This document shows, piece after piece, positions 8,744-17,787 of a stretch of 63,702 nucleotides of DNA. The position numbers and the translations under genes were made by a program. The stretch's first letter is position 1, and every line of letters begins with the position of its first letter. A model generated the notes under the pieces. That model did no database searches. It was not told the origin of the DNA and worked only from the letters and a program-made list of their open reading frames with translations. The stretch spans positions 1 through 63,702 of the forward strand of contig JAISAQ010000051.1 of the NCBI GenBank assembly GCA_031266775.1, read 5' to 3'. The stretch comes from Treponema sp. Lineage in GTDB: Bacteria > Spirochaetota > Spirochaetia > Treponematales > Breznakiellaceae.

Positions 8744-10765
8744 TTGAAAATTAAAACAAAAAACATCGGGGGCAGGGAAAAATTCAACGAGGCGATTCAG
8801 GCGGGGCAGACGCGAAATTACAAAAAGGCTGTCCTGCTTTTGGAGGAGCTGATCTCCGCTTTTGAGGCCCCTCCCCGCGCCTGTCTTTACCTGGGCCGTT
8901 CATTTCACGCGCTCGGAGATTATTCGCGGGCCCTTGCCGCCTTTAACGATTATATCCGCCTTGAAAGCGGCGCATGGGAAGGTTATTTCTTCGGCGGAAG
9001 AACTTATCTTGCCACAGGAATGCCCCACAAGGCCATGCCTGTCCTGCGCAAGGCCCTTGAACTCAACCCCGGAAATCCCGCGGTCACGGCCATGCTGGGC
9101 ATGGCATGCCTGAAGGCGCGCCACTCGGCGGAAGCGGCCGATCTGCTCCAGAAGGCTGTCGAAACCGCCGCGGAGGCGGAGCTGCCCCAAGGGGAACAGC
9201 GGCGCATCTACCGGGCCTATATCAACGCCCTGCTCATCCGGGGAATACGTCTCTGCCGGAACGAAGAATACGATCTGGGAATACAGATGCTCCGCTTTGT
9301 CCTTGCCAATTCGGACGCCGAAGGGGAAGGCGGGGCGAAAAGAGGGAAAAAAAACGGGCAGGGCAGTATCCTCCTCCGCCTGGAACTGGGCCGGGCCTGC
9401 GGGGAAACAGGGCTCCTGGAAGAGGCGCTGGAACATTATACGGAAGCCCTCAGCCGCGCCCCCGCAGATCAGAGGGTCCGCTGGTACCGGGCGTCCATTC
9501 TCATGTCCCTTGGAGAAAAAACCGAAGCCCTCAAGGATATCGAACGTATCAGGGCGGTGGATTCGGGCCTTCCCGATCTGCCGTGGAACAGCGAGCTTGT
9601 CGATCTGTACATGATACGAGCCTTTCTTGAAAAGGGCGAATGGCGAAGGGCCGCCGACGCCTGCCGGGACTGGATCAAGCGCCGGGGCGGAAGCGCCATG
9701 GTTCATTCCTTTTATGCCGAAGCCCTGCGCAGCCTTTCGGACTATACCGCGGCTCTTAATCACCTTGAAAGGGCAGAAAAACTTGAAGACAGGGATCTTC
9801 ATCTGTGGTATCAGACCATCCTTACGGCGTGGGAAGGGGAAAACTGGAAGATCCTCAGAAAGGCGCTGCGGATCGCCCGTTCCCTTAAAGGCGACGGGGA
9901 TCTTGTCAAACGGTTTTCCATACTGCTGGAGGCGAAAACCGGAAAAAACGATGAAAAAACCATTGACCTTCTACAGAACGCCATACGGACCCTTGGTCCC
10001 GAACCTGAACTCATGTACGCGCTGGGCGAACGTTACCTTAAAATAGGGCTTCCCCGCCTCGCGTTAGGCTGGTTCAGAAAAACGGAAAGCATCAGGGAAC
10101 GGCACGAGCGTTCCCGCCTGGGCGAGATAGCCGCGCTTGAGGCGCTGATGCTGGAAAGTGAAGACGGGCTCCTTCCGGCCGGGGAAAAAGACGGGAACAG
10201 AGCCGAAGAACTCAGGGCGGCCTACGACAGATATGTACGGCTGTGGCCCGATAATTACATTATACGGAGGGAACGGGCCCTGTACCTCATCCGTACCTTT
10301 GAATATGAAGAAGCGGTGCCGGAACTGGAGGCGTTATTGACTTGGGAGCCTTCAAACCAGAGCCTCCGCCGGGTGCTGTCCTACGGGTACCGAAAGACAG
10401 GCCGTTTCCGGGAAGCGGCGGTTTTTCTCAAAGGACTCCTCAAAGAAAGGCCCCGGAGCGTGGAGCTCCTTATTGAATATTCAGGCTGCCTCGAAAGGGC
10501 GGGCGCCGTTTATTACGCCAGGGCGGTACTGGAAAAGGCCATGTCCTCCTTCGGCAGGGCGCCTGAAATTCCCCTTGCGCTTGGGCTCCTCTATTACCGG
10601 GAAAACAGGCTGGAGCGGGCTTTCGATCTGCTGCGGGAAGCGGCGGCCCGGAATGTCCACGATCCCCGCCCCTACAGGTGGATGGCGGCACTGGCCCGCA
10701 AGTCAGGCGACGCCGCCGGGGCGGCCACATTTGAACAGGAGGCCGAAAGAAGAACCAAGCGGTAG
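8744..10765 (+). CDS. Large TPR-repeat protein
   Basis: 673 residues made almost entirely of tetratricopeptide repeats, for example ALAAFNDYIRLESGAWEGYF, AMPVLRKALELNPGNPAVTA and AVLEKAMSSFGRAPEIPLAL. There is no signal peptide, so it is probably cytoplasmic. The start is TTG with AGGGAAG upstream. It follows pta by 42 bases on the same strand, probably co-transcribed; I recall a similar pta-TPR pair in Treponema pallidum. No catalytic domain is seen, so a scaffold role is the default reading. Confidence 0.8.
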   Translation: MKIKTKNIGGREKFNEAIQAGQTRNYKKAVLLLEELISAFEAPPRACLYLGRSFHALGDYSRALAAFNDYIRLESGAWEGYFFGGRTYLATGMPHKAMPVLRKALELNPGNPAVTAMLGMACLKARHSAEAADLLQKAVETAAEAELPQGEQRRIYRAYINALLIRGIRLCRNEEYDLGIQMLRFVLANSDAEGEGGAKRGKKNGQGSILLRLELGRACGETGLLEEALEHYTEALSRAPADQRVRWYRASILMSLGEKTEALKDIERIRAVDSGLPDLPWNSELVDLYMIRAFLEKGEWRRAADACRDWIKRRGGSAMVHSFYAEALRSLSDYTAALNHLERAEKLEDRDLHLWYQTILTAWEGENWKILRKALRIARSLKGDGDLVKRFSILLEAKTGKNDEKTIDLLQNAIRTLGPEPELMYALGERYLKIGLPRLALGWFRKTESIRERHERSRLGEIAALEALMLESEDGLLPAGEKDGNRAEELRAAYDRYVRLWPDNYIIRRERALYLIRTFEYEEAVPELEALLTWEPSNQSLRRVLSYGYRKTGRFREAAVFLKGLLKERPRSVELLIEYSGCLERAGAVYYARAVLEKAMSSFGRAPEIPLALGLLYYRENRLERAFDLLREAAARNVHDPRPYRWMAALARKSGDAAGAATFEQEAERRTKR

Positions 10766-10832
10766 AGGGGTTTTACAAACCGGCCGGTTTTACGGGGGTT
10801 TACAGGTGATGCGTATTTTCACCATATAGTGA

Positions 10833-10861
10833 TTGCGAACGGTTGCAAAATACGGTAGAAT
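10833..10861 (+). promoter_or_regulatory. Promoter of the 10889 gene
   Basis: TTGCGA at 10833-10838 and TAGAAT at 10856-10861 with a 17-bp spacer. AAGGAGG lies before the ATG at 10889. Confidence 0.55.
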
Positions 10862-10888
10862 ATACTAGTTTGTCAAAGGAGGATAAAT

Positions 10889-11452
10889 ATGGCTGTAACC
10901 AAGGCGATGGATCTTTTCGAGGCTTATGCCCAAGATAAACTTCCCAAGGATCAGGGGTATATCGCTTCTTCTTTTTTCAGCGAGAATTCCGCGTATTCCA
11001 TATACGAGGTAGTTTCCTATTCGGGTGTCAAGGCGATTTATTTAACCGAAACGGGCCTTACCTTTCAAACCAACGGGAAGAAACTGCATATCCTCATAGA
11101 GCCGGCAAGCTACCCAAACAAGGCCATGGAGCCCTATGTGCGGAGCAATACCGAGCAGATACCCAAACGTTTTAACGAACTTGAGGTCATTGTCGCAAAG
11201 AACGAATCGCGGGTTATGATAGCAAAAACACCCATCGATTCCTTTTCTTCCTTCACCATACTGCGGCCCTCGGGCATCAATTTCGCGCTGGTGTTCTACA
11301 ACATGCCCGATCTTTATTCAACGCTCAACATGTTCTTCGAGAAAACCTTCAACAAGGAAGCGGGAATACCCCAGGCCGACGCGAAAAAGGGCGCCAAAAA
11401 AGTCGCGGAAATCGTCGAAAAGACCATGAATTTCAAGGGAGATTTCGCGTAA
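10889..11452 (+). CDS. Conserved treponemal protein of unknown function
   Basis: 187 residues, soluble, no signal peptide or recognised domain. It starts MAVTKAMDLFEAYAQDKLPK with AAGGAGG upstream. The middle alternates strands (VKAIYLTETGLTFQTNGKKL) and helices; the last 30 residues are Lys/Ala-rich. It is a single-gene transcription unit with its own promoter and a clear terminator at 11473-11500. I cannot assign a function. Confidence 0.65.
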   Translation: MAVTKAMDLFEAYAQDKLPKDQGYIASSFFSENSAYSIYEVVSYSGVKAIYLTETGLTFQTNGKKLHILIEPASYPNKAMEPYVRSNTEQIPKRFNELEVIVAKNESRVMIAKTPIDSFSSFTILRPSGINFALVFYNMPDLYSTLNMFFEKTFNKEAGIPQADAKKGAKKVAEIVEKTMNFKGDFA

Positions 11453-11472
11453 TTCCCCGTCTGCCGTAACAA

Positions 11473-11500
11473 AGCGGCGGCATGTTCCGCCGCTTTTTTT
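11473..11500 (+). terminator. Rho-independent terminator
   Basis: Stem AGCGGCGG / CCGCCGCT with loop CATGTT, followed by seven T. It closes the 10889 gene unit. Confidence 0.85.
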
Positions 11501-11594
11501 GTTTTCGGGGCAATAAGCCGGTACGGGACCTGGCCGGCCGCCTGAGTCCCGGCGCCCGCCGCAGAGACGCTCCCGGCCATGCCGTTTATTTTTA

Positions 11595-11617
11595 TTTTCA
11601 CTATTTACTTTTGAAAA
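11595..11617 (+). promoter_or_regulatory. Inverted repeat at the sugar-locus promoter (candidate operator)
   Basis: TTTTCA (11595-11600), 11-base gap, TGAAAA (11612-11617). It overlaps a likely -35 (TTTACT, 11604-11609) that is 17 bp from TATGAT (11627-11632). The same arms recur at 19311-19332 before the second sugar sub-operon. The RpiR protein encoded at 22358 is the obvious candidate binder (inference). Confidence 0.5.
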
Positions 11618-11672
11618 TGAATATGCTATGATGTTCTCCGGAATGAATCTTGCGTTTACAGGAGGACGAAAC

Positions 11673-12932
11673 ATGAAGAAAACAAAACTCGCGTATCTTG
11701 CAATGGCGGTTCTCGCGGCGGCGCTGACGGCGGCCTGCGGCGGAAAAACGGATGGCGGGGGGACTCAGGCAATCGAACTTGCCATCTGGAATCTTTCCGG
11801 CAGGCAGGTGCCCCTTGACGCGGCGGCCGGGGAATTCGGCGCGGCCAATCCCGGCATCAGGATTATTCCCGCCTATTACGACACCGACGGGATCAAGGAC
11901 GCCTGTAAAGTAGCCGCTTCTTCGGGAACGCTTCCCAGCCTGTGGTTTAACTGGGGAGGCATGCTGGGCGGCTTCTATGCGGAAAATGATCTCATCTACG
12001 ATTTGAAAGATTACGCGGCGGCCAACGGATGGGACAAAATCTTCAACGGCGGCGCCCTTAGCCTTTGCACCCTCGCCGGAAAACTCGCGGGGTATCCTAC
12101 GAGCTTTAACGTCATGGGGATGTACTACCGCAAGGATATCTTCGCCCGGTACGGGCTTGAAGTACCCAAGACCTTTAATGAATTTGAACAGGCTTGCGCA
12201 ACCCTCAAACAGAACGGGATCACCCCCATCACCACGGCGGGACTTTACGGCTGGCATGTGATGCGGTTTGTCGAAGTCCTCATCGAGCACTATACCGGGG
12301 CGGAGCTTCATGATCAGATGAATACCTTCCAGGCAAGCTACAACCATCCGTCCGTGGTTCAGGCCTTTACGAAATTCAAGGAATTCGCCGACAAGGGTTA
12401 TTTTCCCCAGGGCTTCCTCACCATGGACCCCAACGACACCGGCATTGAACTCTACGCAGGGACGGCAGCTATAGACGTACAGGGCCAGTGGATGGACGGC
12501 AGCATTATCCGTGAAGAACAGGACATAGGAAACTTCGGAACTTTCGCCTTCCCCTCGGGGGGTACCAACCGCATGTCCGCCTTCGCGGAAATGGTCCAGT
12601 TCAACAAGAATTTAAGCCAGGAACAAATTGAGGCCGCCGTCAAATTCCTTGATTTTTTCCAGGGAAAGGAACACGTCAACAAATACAGCGAGTACTACAA
12701 CCTGCCCCTGCCCCGCCTTGACGCCGACATGCCGGACGGCCAGCCTAACGTTTCGGTAATGCTCTCTACGGCAAATAAAAACGGTACGTTCACCGTTACC
12801 GATCAGGCGTTCCCGACCGAAGTCGCCGACGTGCTCTTCCACGTGCAGGACGGTCTTGTCACGGGACAGACTTCGCCCCAGGACGGCGCGGCCGCTATTC
12901 AGGCTGCCATAGAGGCGTATCTTGGAAAATAG
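11673..12932 (+). CDS. ABC sugar importer, substrate-binding lipoprotein
   Basis: 419 residues from the ATG at 11673, chosen because GGAGG lies before it and the signal peptide (MKKTKLAYLAMAVLAAALTAAC) starts there. The lipobox LTAAC puts the lipid-anchored Cys at 22. The mature part is a family 1 extracellular solute-binding protein (AIELAIWNLSGRQVPLDAAA, then LAGYPTSFNVMGMYYRKDIF and TAAIDVQGQWMDGS). It captures a sugar or oligosaccharide in the periplasm for the permeases encoded at 13090 and 13965. Substrate cannot be read from sequence. No ATPase gene is nearby, so a shared MsmK/UgpC-type ATPase elsewhere is likely. Confidence 0.88.
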   Translation: MKKTKLAYLAMAVLAAALTAACGGKTDGGGTQAIELAIWNLSGRQVPLDAAAGEFGAANPGIRIIPAYYDTDGIKDACKVAASSGTLPSLWFNWGGMLGGFYAENDLIYDLKDYAAANGWDKIFNGGALSLCTLAGKLAGYPTSFNVMGMYYRKDIFARYGLEVPKTFNEFEQACATLKQNGITPITTAGLYGWHVMRFVEVLIEHYTGAELHDQMNTFQASYNHPSVVQAFTKFKEFADKGYFPQGFLTMDPNDTGIELYAGTAAIDVQGQWMDGSIIREEQDIGNFGTFAFPSGGTNRMSAFAEMVQFNKNLSQEQIEAAVKFLDFFQGKEHVNKYSEYYNLPLPRLDADMPDGQPNVSVMLSTANKNGTFTVTDQAFPTEVADVLFHVQDGLVTGQTSPQDGAAAIQAAIEAYLGK

Positions 12933-12961
12933 CGGCCGGTTCTTCCCGGGAATCAGATTAG

Positions 12962-13032
12962 AGTTGTTCAATGAATCACCGCGCGGCGGCTTAAGCGCTG
13001 CAATAGTTCGGACTGAGGCTCATTGAGCAACT
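12962..13032. repeat. REP-like inverted repeat between importer genes
   Basis: Arms AGTTGTTCAATGA (12962-12974) and its near-perfect complement at 13020-13032. Related palindromes occur at 29147-29178 and 41135-41274. It may weaken readthrough from the binding-protein gene into the permeases. Confidence 0.5.
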
Positions 13033-13089
13033 TCCGCCGCAAAACAGGGCCGGCGAAAGCCGGCCGGTTTTACAACAAGGAGGCCTTTC

Positions 13090-13956
13090 ATGGTACTGAA
13101 AAGGGATACGGCAGGATCCTGTCTGTTTCTGGCGCCGGCCGGGATCATCTATGTTTCCGTAGTGGTGTTCCCGGTCTTCTATTCCCTTTTCATCAGCATG
13201 TTCAAATGGAACGGCATCGCTAAAATGGAATTCACCGCCCTCGACAATTTTTTTGCCCTTTTCGGGGACCCCATTTTCAAGAAGGCCATCTCAAACAACC
13301 TCATCTGGATAGTCCTGTCCCTTTTCGCGACCATGACCATTTCCCTCGTCTTCGCGGTCATGCTTAACAAGCAGTTCCGGGGGCGCACTTTTTTCCGGGG
13401 TTTCTTTTATTTCCCCTCCGTCATAGCCCCCATAGCCGTAGCGATAATATGGCGCTGGATCTATAACCCCAGCTTCGGCTTTATCAACCAGGTTCTCAAG
13501 TACCTTCACGTCAATTTTCAGCAGAGCTGGATCTCAAATCCCCAAACCAGTATTTACGCTATCTTCGGGGCTTCGGTGTGGCAGGGTATGGGAGGTTCCA
13601 TGCTTTTTTTCCTCGCGGGGCTTCAAACCGTGCCCGGGGAAGTTCTGGAGGCCGCCACGATAGACGGGGCGTCAAATCCAAAACGTTTTTTTCTTATCAC
13701 CATTCCCATGATGAAAGAAACGTTTGTTATCGTCATCGCGAACCTTGTCGTGGGAGCAATGAAGGTGTTTGACATAGTCATGGGCCTTACCGCGGGAGGG
13801 CCCAATAACGCCACGCAGATGATGTCAACCTACATGTATTCGCAGACATTCCGCTACAACAACGTCGGGTACGGAACGGCGATTGCGGTCCTCATGGTTA
13901 TCTTTATGATGATCGTGATCATCCCGTATGTTTCCTTTACCGCCCGTAAGGATTAG
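13090..13956 (+). CDS. ABC sugar importer, permease 1 (UgpA/MalF type)
   Basis: 288 residues with six predicted membrane spans. The CUT1 permease signature EAATIDGASNPKRFFLITIPMM (the EAA loop that docks the ATPase) lies near residue 193. The first span is near residue 15 (FLAPAGIIYVSVVVFPVFYS). AAGGAGG precedes the ATG. It forms the inner-membrane channel with the protein encoded 8 bases downstream. Confidence 0.9.
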   Translation: MVLKRDTAGSCLFLAPAGIIYVSVVVFPVFYSLFISMFKWNGIAKMEFTALDNFFALFGDPIFKKAISNNLIWIVLSLFATMTISLVFAVMLNKQFRGRTFFRGFFYFPSVIAPIAVAIIWRWIYNPSFGFINQVLKYLHVNFQQSWISNPQTSIYAIFGASVWQGMGGSMLFFLAGLQTVPGEVLEAATIDGASNPKRFFLITIPMMKETFVIVIANLVVGAMKVFDIVMGLTAGGPNNATQMMSTYMYSQTFRYNNVGYGTAIAVLMVIFMMIVIIPYVSFTARKD

Positions 13957-13964
13957 GGGGTACC

Positions 13965-14804
13965 ATGCAGGCAGGCAGTTTGAAGATCCCGCGAAGGCTT
14001 GGAATTTATGTTTTTATGCTGATCATGATGGCCGTATGGATAGCGCCCATCTACACCCTTATCGCGACGGCGGTAAAGGCTAAAAAGGATTTCTATAATA
14101 ATATAGGGCTTTTCGCCCTGCCGCCCGAAATTGCGTGGAGCAATTTCTTCAACGCGGTCACAAAGGGCAGACTGATGCAGTACATACGAAACGATCTTAT
14201 CGTGTGCTGCCTCAAAGTTCCCCTGGGAATTTTCGTGTCGGCGCTCGCGGCCTTCGCCATGACAAGGCTCAACATAAAACATAAAACAGGGATCTTCATA
14301 TTTTTCATCATTGGCATGATGCTCCCCGTTCAGACCGCGCTGGTTCCCATCAACGTAATCTACAGCAGGCTGAAACTGCTTAACACCTACATAGGGCTCT
14401 TCTACGTATACGTGGGCTTCGGAATTTCCTACAGCATCCTGATACTCCGGGGTTTTTTCCGTACCATTCCACGGGACATCGACGACGCGGGCCTCATAGA
14501 CGGCTGCAGCAAATGGCGGCTCTTCTGGAACATCATCCTGCCCATTGCCAAACCGGCCATTGCGACGCTTGTAATCATGGACTTCCTCGCAACCTGGAAT
14601 GAATACATCATCGCGCTTGTGATCATCAACGACAACAGCAAAAAAACGGTTCCCGTGGGGCTTATGACCTTTGTCGGGGAACACGGCACCGACTACGGCT
14701 ACCTCTGCGCGGGGGTGCTGATTTCGGTGGCGCCGGTACTTCTTGTATACCTCATATTCCAGCGCTACTTTGTTGAGGGCATGGGCGGGGCGGTCAAGCA
14801 ATAG
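13965..14804 (+). CDS. ABC sugar importer, permease 2 (UgpE/MalG type)
   Basis: 279 residues, six predicted membrane spans, with the EAA loop DDAGLIDGCSKWRLFWNIILP near residue 166. The N-terminal IYVFMLIMMAVWIAPIYTLI and the C-terminal YLIFQRYFVEGMGGAVK are typical of the MalG-type partner. It follows permease 1 after 8 bases and precedes the DUF5060 hydrolase gene after 8 bases, so the importer and hydrolase are one transcript. Confidence 0.9.
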   Translation: MQAGSLKIPRRLGIYVFMLIMMAVWIAPIYTLIATAVKAKKDFYNNIGLFALPPEIAWSNFFNAVTKGRLMQYIRNDLIVCCLKVPLGIFVSALAAFAMTRLNIKHKTGIFIFFIIGMMLPVQTALVPINVIYSRLKLLNTYIGLFYVYVGFGISYSILILRGFFRTIPRDIDDAGLIDGCSKWRLFWNIILPIAKPAIATLVIMDFLATWNEYIIALVIINDNSKKTVPVGLMTFVGEHGTDYGYLCAGVLISVAPVLLVYLIFQRYFVEGMGGAVKQ

Positions 14805-14812
14805 GGGGGATT

Positions 14813-16363
14813 ATGGAGATCACATTTCCCGCACAGGTTGAAAGATGGGACGTCTTCGAGGCGGCCGCCGAGGGCAGGGAGGACGGCAATCCCTTTACCG
14901 GCCGCGCCATACGGGGAACGTTCCGGAGCAAAAGCGAAACCGTAACGGTTGACGGTTTTTATGACGGCGGCGGCATATACCGCGTCCGCTTCATGCCTTC
15001 TTTTGAAGAGACATACGACTTTGAATTAAGCGGTGATTTTTCGGGAAATTCCGGCCCGGCAGGGGCGCGCGGTTCCTTTACGGTCACGCCGCCTGAAAAG
15101 GGAAACCACGGACCTGTGCGCATCGCAAACCAGTACCACTTTGCCTACGAGGACGGCACACCGTATTATTCCGTAGGGACCACCTGTTATGTATGGGAAC
15201 TGCAGAGCGATGAGCTCTGGAAAAAAACGCTTGAAACGCTGGCGGGAAGCCCCTTCAACAAGATACGTTTCTGCATTTTCCCCAAACACTACGATTACAA
15301 TCTTCATGAGCCCCGTTCATATCCCTACGAGGGAAGTCCCATGGACAGCTCCGTACTGACAAAGGAAAATTTTTCGCGTTACTCGGGCGCCATGCCGGGA
15401 AACAGCTGGGACTTTACCCGTTTCAACACGGAACATTTCAGGCACATCGACAAGTCCGTGCGCGCCCTGCGGGATCTGGGCATAGAGGCGGACATCATCG
15501 TCATGCACCCCTACGACAGGTGGGGCTTCAGCACGATGAAAAGAGAGGAAGACGGCCTCTACTGGAAGTACGTCATCGCGCGGTACGCGGCTTTCCGCAA
15601 TGTATGGTGGTCGCTTGCAAACGAATACGATCTTATGCCGCAGAAAACCATCGCGGACTGGGAATATTACGCGGCCATTCTTTGCGAAAAAGATCCGTAC
15701 AACCATCCGCGCTCAATACACAACTGCCGGTTCTTTTACGATCATTCCCGCCCCTGGATAACCCACTGCAGCATACAGCGGCAGGATCTGTACAAGAGCG
15801 CGGAAAACGTCACCGAATGGCGGCAGCGCTACAAAAAACCCGTTGTCCTTGACGAAATTGCCTATGAGGGAAACATAGAGCACGGCTGGGGCAACATTGG
15901 CGGAAAGGAACTGGTGCGCCGTTTCTGGGAAGCGTCGTGCAGGGGAGGCTACGCCGGACACGGCGAAACCTTCATGCATCCTGGAAACATACTCTGGTGG
16001 TCCCACGGCGGGGAACTTCACGGGGAAAGCCCGGCGCGGCTGAAATTCCTGTCGGACATACTCCGCGAAACTCCGGGGCTTGGGCTTTCCCCCATGGAAG
16101 GAAACTGGGATGAGACCGCCGCCAGGGCCGAAGTCCCGGGAAACGGGGGGAATCCCTTCGGGGGCGGCGCTTATTATCTTTACTACTACGGCTTCATGCG
16201 CCCTTCCTTTAGAAACTATTATTACGGTGAAAGCGGCGAATACCAGGCGGAACTCATTGACACCTGGGAAATGACAATTAAAAACTGCGGCGTTTTCCGT
16301 GGAAAATTCCGGATAGACATGCCGGGAAAAGAATATATGGCTGTCCGCGTTCGCGGAATATAG
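14813..16363 (+). CDS. DUF5060/DUF4038/DUF5605-type glycoside hydrolase
   Basis: 516 residues, no signal peptide, so it acts inside the cell on imported oligosaccharide. The N-terminal beta-sandwich (DUF5060; VERWDVFEAAAEG, then FRSKSETVTVDGFYDGGGIYR) is followed by a TIM barrel: YHFAYEDGTPYYSVGTTCYVW, the acid/base candidate E271 in SLANEYD, and the nucleophile candidate E348 in VLDEIAYEG. The C-terminal part matches the DUF5605 region. Activities in this group are diverse, so substrate is open. The importer genes precede it and a sugar isomerase follows. Confidence 0.75.
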   Translation: MEITFPAQVERWDVFEAAAEGREDGNPFTGRAIRGTFRSKSETVTVDGFYDGGGIYRVRFMPSFEETYDFELSGDFSGNSGPAGARGSFTVTPPEKGNHGPVRIANQYHFAYEDGTPYYSVGTTCYVWELQSDELWKKTLETLAGSPFNKIRFCIFPKHYDYNLHEPRSYPYEGSPMDSSVLTKENFSRYSGAMPGNSWDFTRFNTEHFRHIDKSVRALRDLGIEADIIVMHPYDRWGFSTMKREEDGLYWKYVIARYAAFRNVWWSLANEYDLMPQKTIADWEYYAAILCEKDPYNHPRSIHNCRFFYDHSRPWITHCSIQRQDLYKSAENVTEWRQRYKKPVVLDEIAYEGNIEHGWGNIGGKELVRRFWEASCRGGYAGHGETFMHPGNILWWSHGGELHGESPARLKFLSDILRETPGLGLSPMEGNWDETAARAEVPGNGGNPFGGGAYYLYYYGFMRPSFRNYYYGESGEYQAELIDTWEMTIKNCGVFRGKFRIDMPGKEYMAVRVRGI

Positions 16364-16389
16364 GGAAAAGAACAGGAGAGGAGAAATGT

Positions 16390-17787
16390 ATGGATCACAT
16401 CACACTGGGCTACGCGCCTACCCGCAGGAGTATTTTCAGCGCTCCTGACGCGCTTAAATACCGGGCCCTTACAAAGAGACGCCTTGAAGAGCTGGGGGCA
16501 AGCATCGTCGACATTGACAACATTAACAGGGAAGGGCTCCTGTACGATCCCCGAGAGATTCCCGCCATCGCCGCGAAATTCAAAACGGCGAAAATCGACG
16601 GCCTTTTTATTCCGCACTGCAATTTCGGCACCGAATACGCCGCGGCCCGGCTTGCGGGGGAAATGGGCGTACCGGTGCTGCTGTGGGGCCCCCGCGACGA
16701 GGCCCCCGATGAAAAGGGCATACGCCTCAGGGACAGCCAGTGCGGGCTGTTCGCGACCGGCAAGGTGCTCAGGCGTTATCAAGTGCCTTTTACCTACATT
16801 CCCAACTGCCGCCTTGAGGATGCGGAATTCAGCCGGGGGCTGGATTTTTTTCAGAGGGTGTGCAACATCGTAAGGGTGTTCCGCCGGACAAGAATACTGC
16901 AGATATCGACCCGTCCCTTCGACTTTCTTACGACGATGTGCAACGAAGGGGAACTTCTGGAAAAGTTCAACATCCAGCTTGCCCCCATACCCATGACCGA
17001 GCTTGTGGAAACGGCCGGAAAGGTAAAGGGAACGGGCGAAGTGGATAAAACCATTGCCTTTATCAGGGAGAACATGAAGATCGAGGTGGACGGGGAGGCG
17101 GTGGAAAACGTCGCGCTCCTGAAAACGGCGATGCGTCTGCTCGCCGAAAAATACGAATGCAACGCGGCGGCCATTCAGTGCTGGAACGCCCTGCAGTCCG
17201 AACTTGGCATCATGCCCTGCGCCGCCAATTCCCTCCTTACCGGCGAAGGCATCCCCGTAGTCTGCGAGACCGACATACACGGCGCGATAACGTCGCTTCT
17301 GGTACAGGCGGCTTCACTGGGTAAAGATCCCATTCTCTTTGCAGACTGGACCATACGGCACCCGGAAAACGACAACGGGGAACTGCTGCAGCACTGCGGC
17401 CCCTGGCCCCTCTCCGCCGCGAAAGAGAAGCCCGCGCTCTGCAAGCCCCTGGCTTTTGACTTTCCCGGCGCCGTATCGGCGGAGGCAAAACACGGGGAAC
17501 TTACCATTGCCCGCTTTGACGGGGACAACGGCGAATACAGCCTCCTTTTGGGAAACGCGAAGGCGGTAGACGGCCCCTACAACCTGGGCACCTACCTCTG
17601 GATAGAAGTAAAGAACTGGAAACGCCTTGAAACGAAAATTGTCGAAGGCCCCTACATTCATCACTGCACGGCAACTTACGGAAATGTGACTCCCGCCCTG
17701 TACGAAGCCTGCAAGTACATGGGGATAAAAGCGGATCTCTACGATGACAACGAAGAGGAGATCAGGGCCTGGATACGGGGTGAATAA
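16390..17787 (+). CDS. L-fucose/L-arabinose isomerase-like protein
   Basis: 465 residues of the FucI/AraA superfamily (aldose-ketose isomerases using a divalent metal). Candidate metal ligands are E293 and D295 in CETDIHGAI and His424/425 in YIHHCTATYG. The N terminus (ITLGYAPTRRSIFSAPDALK) is typical of the uncharacterised family members rather than true FucI, which is longer. Its stop overlaps the kinase start (TAATG), so isomerase then kinase form a coupled pair: sugar to ketose to ketose phosphate. The actual sugar is unknown. Confidence 0.75.
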   Translation: MDHITLGYAPTRRSIFSAPDALKYRALTKRRLEELGASIVDIDNINREGLLYDPREIPAIAAKFKTAKIDGLFIPHCNFGTEYAAARLAGEMGVPVLLWGPRDEAPDEKGIRLRDSQCGLFATGKVLRRYQVPFTYIPNCRLEDAEFSRGLDFFQRVCNIVRVFRRTRILQISTRPFDFLTTMCNEGELLEKFNIQLAPIPMTELVETAGKVKGTGEVDKTIAFIRENMKIEVDGEAVENVALLKTAMRLLAEKYECNAAAIQCWNALQSELGIMPCAANSLLTGEGIPVVCETDIHGAITSLLVQAASLGKDPILFADWTIRHPENDNGELLQHCGPWPLSAAKEKPALCKPLAFDFPGAVSAEAKHGELTIARFDGDNGEYSLLLGNAKAVDGPYNLGTYLWIEVKNWKRLETKIVEGPYIHHCTATYGNVTPALYEACKYMGIKADLYDDNEEEIRAWIRGE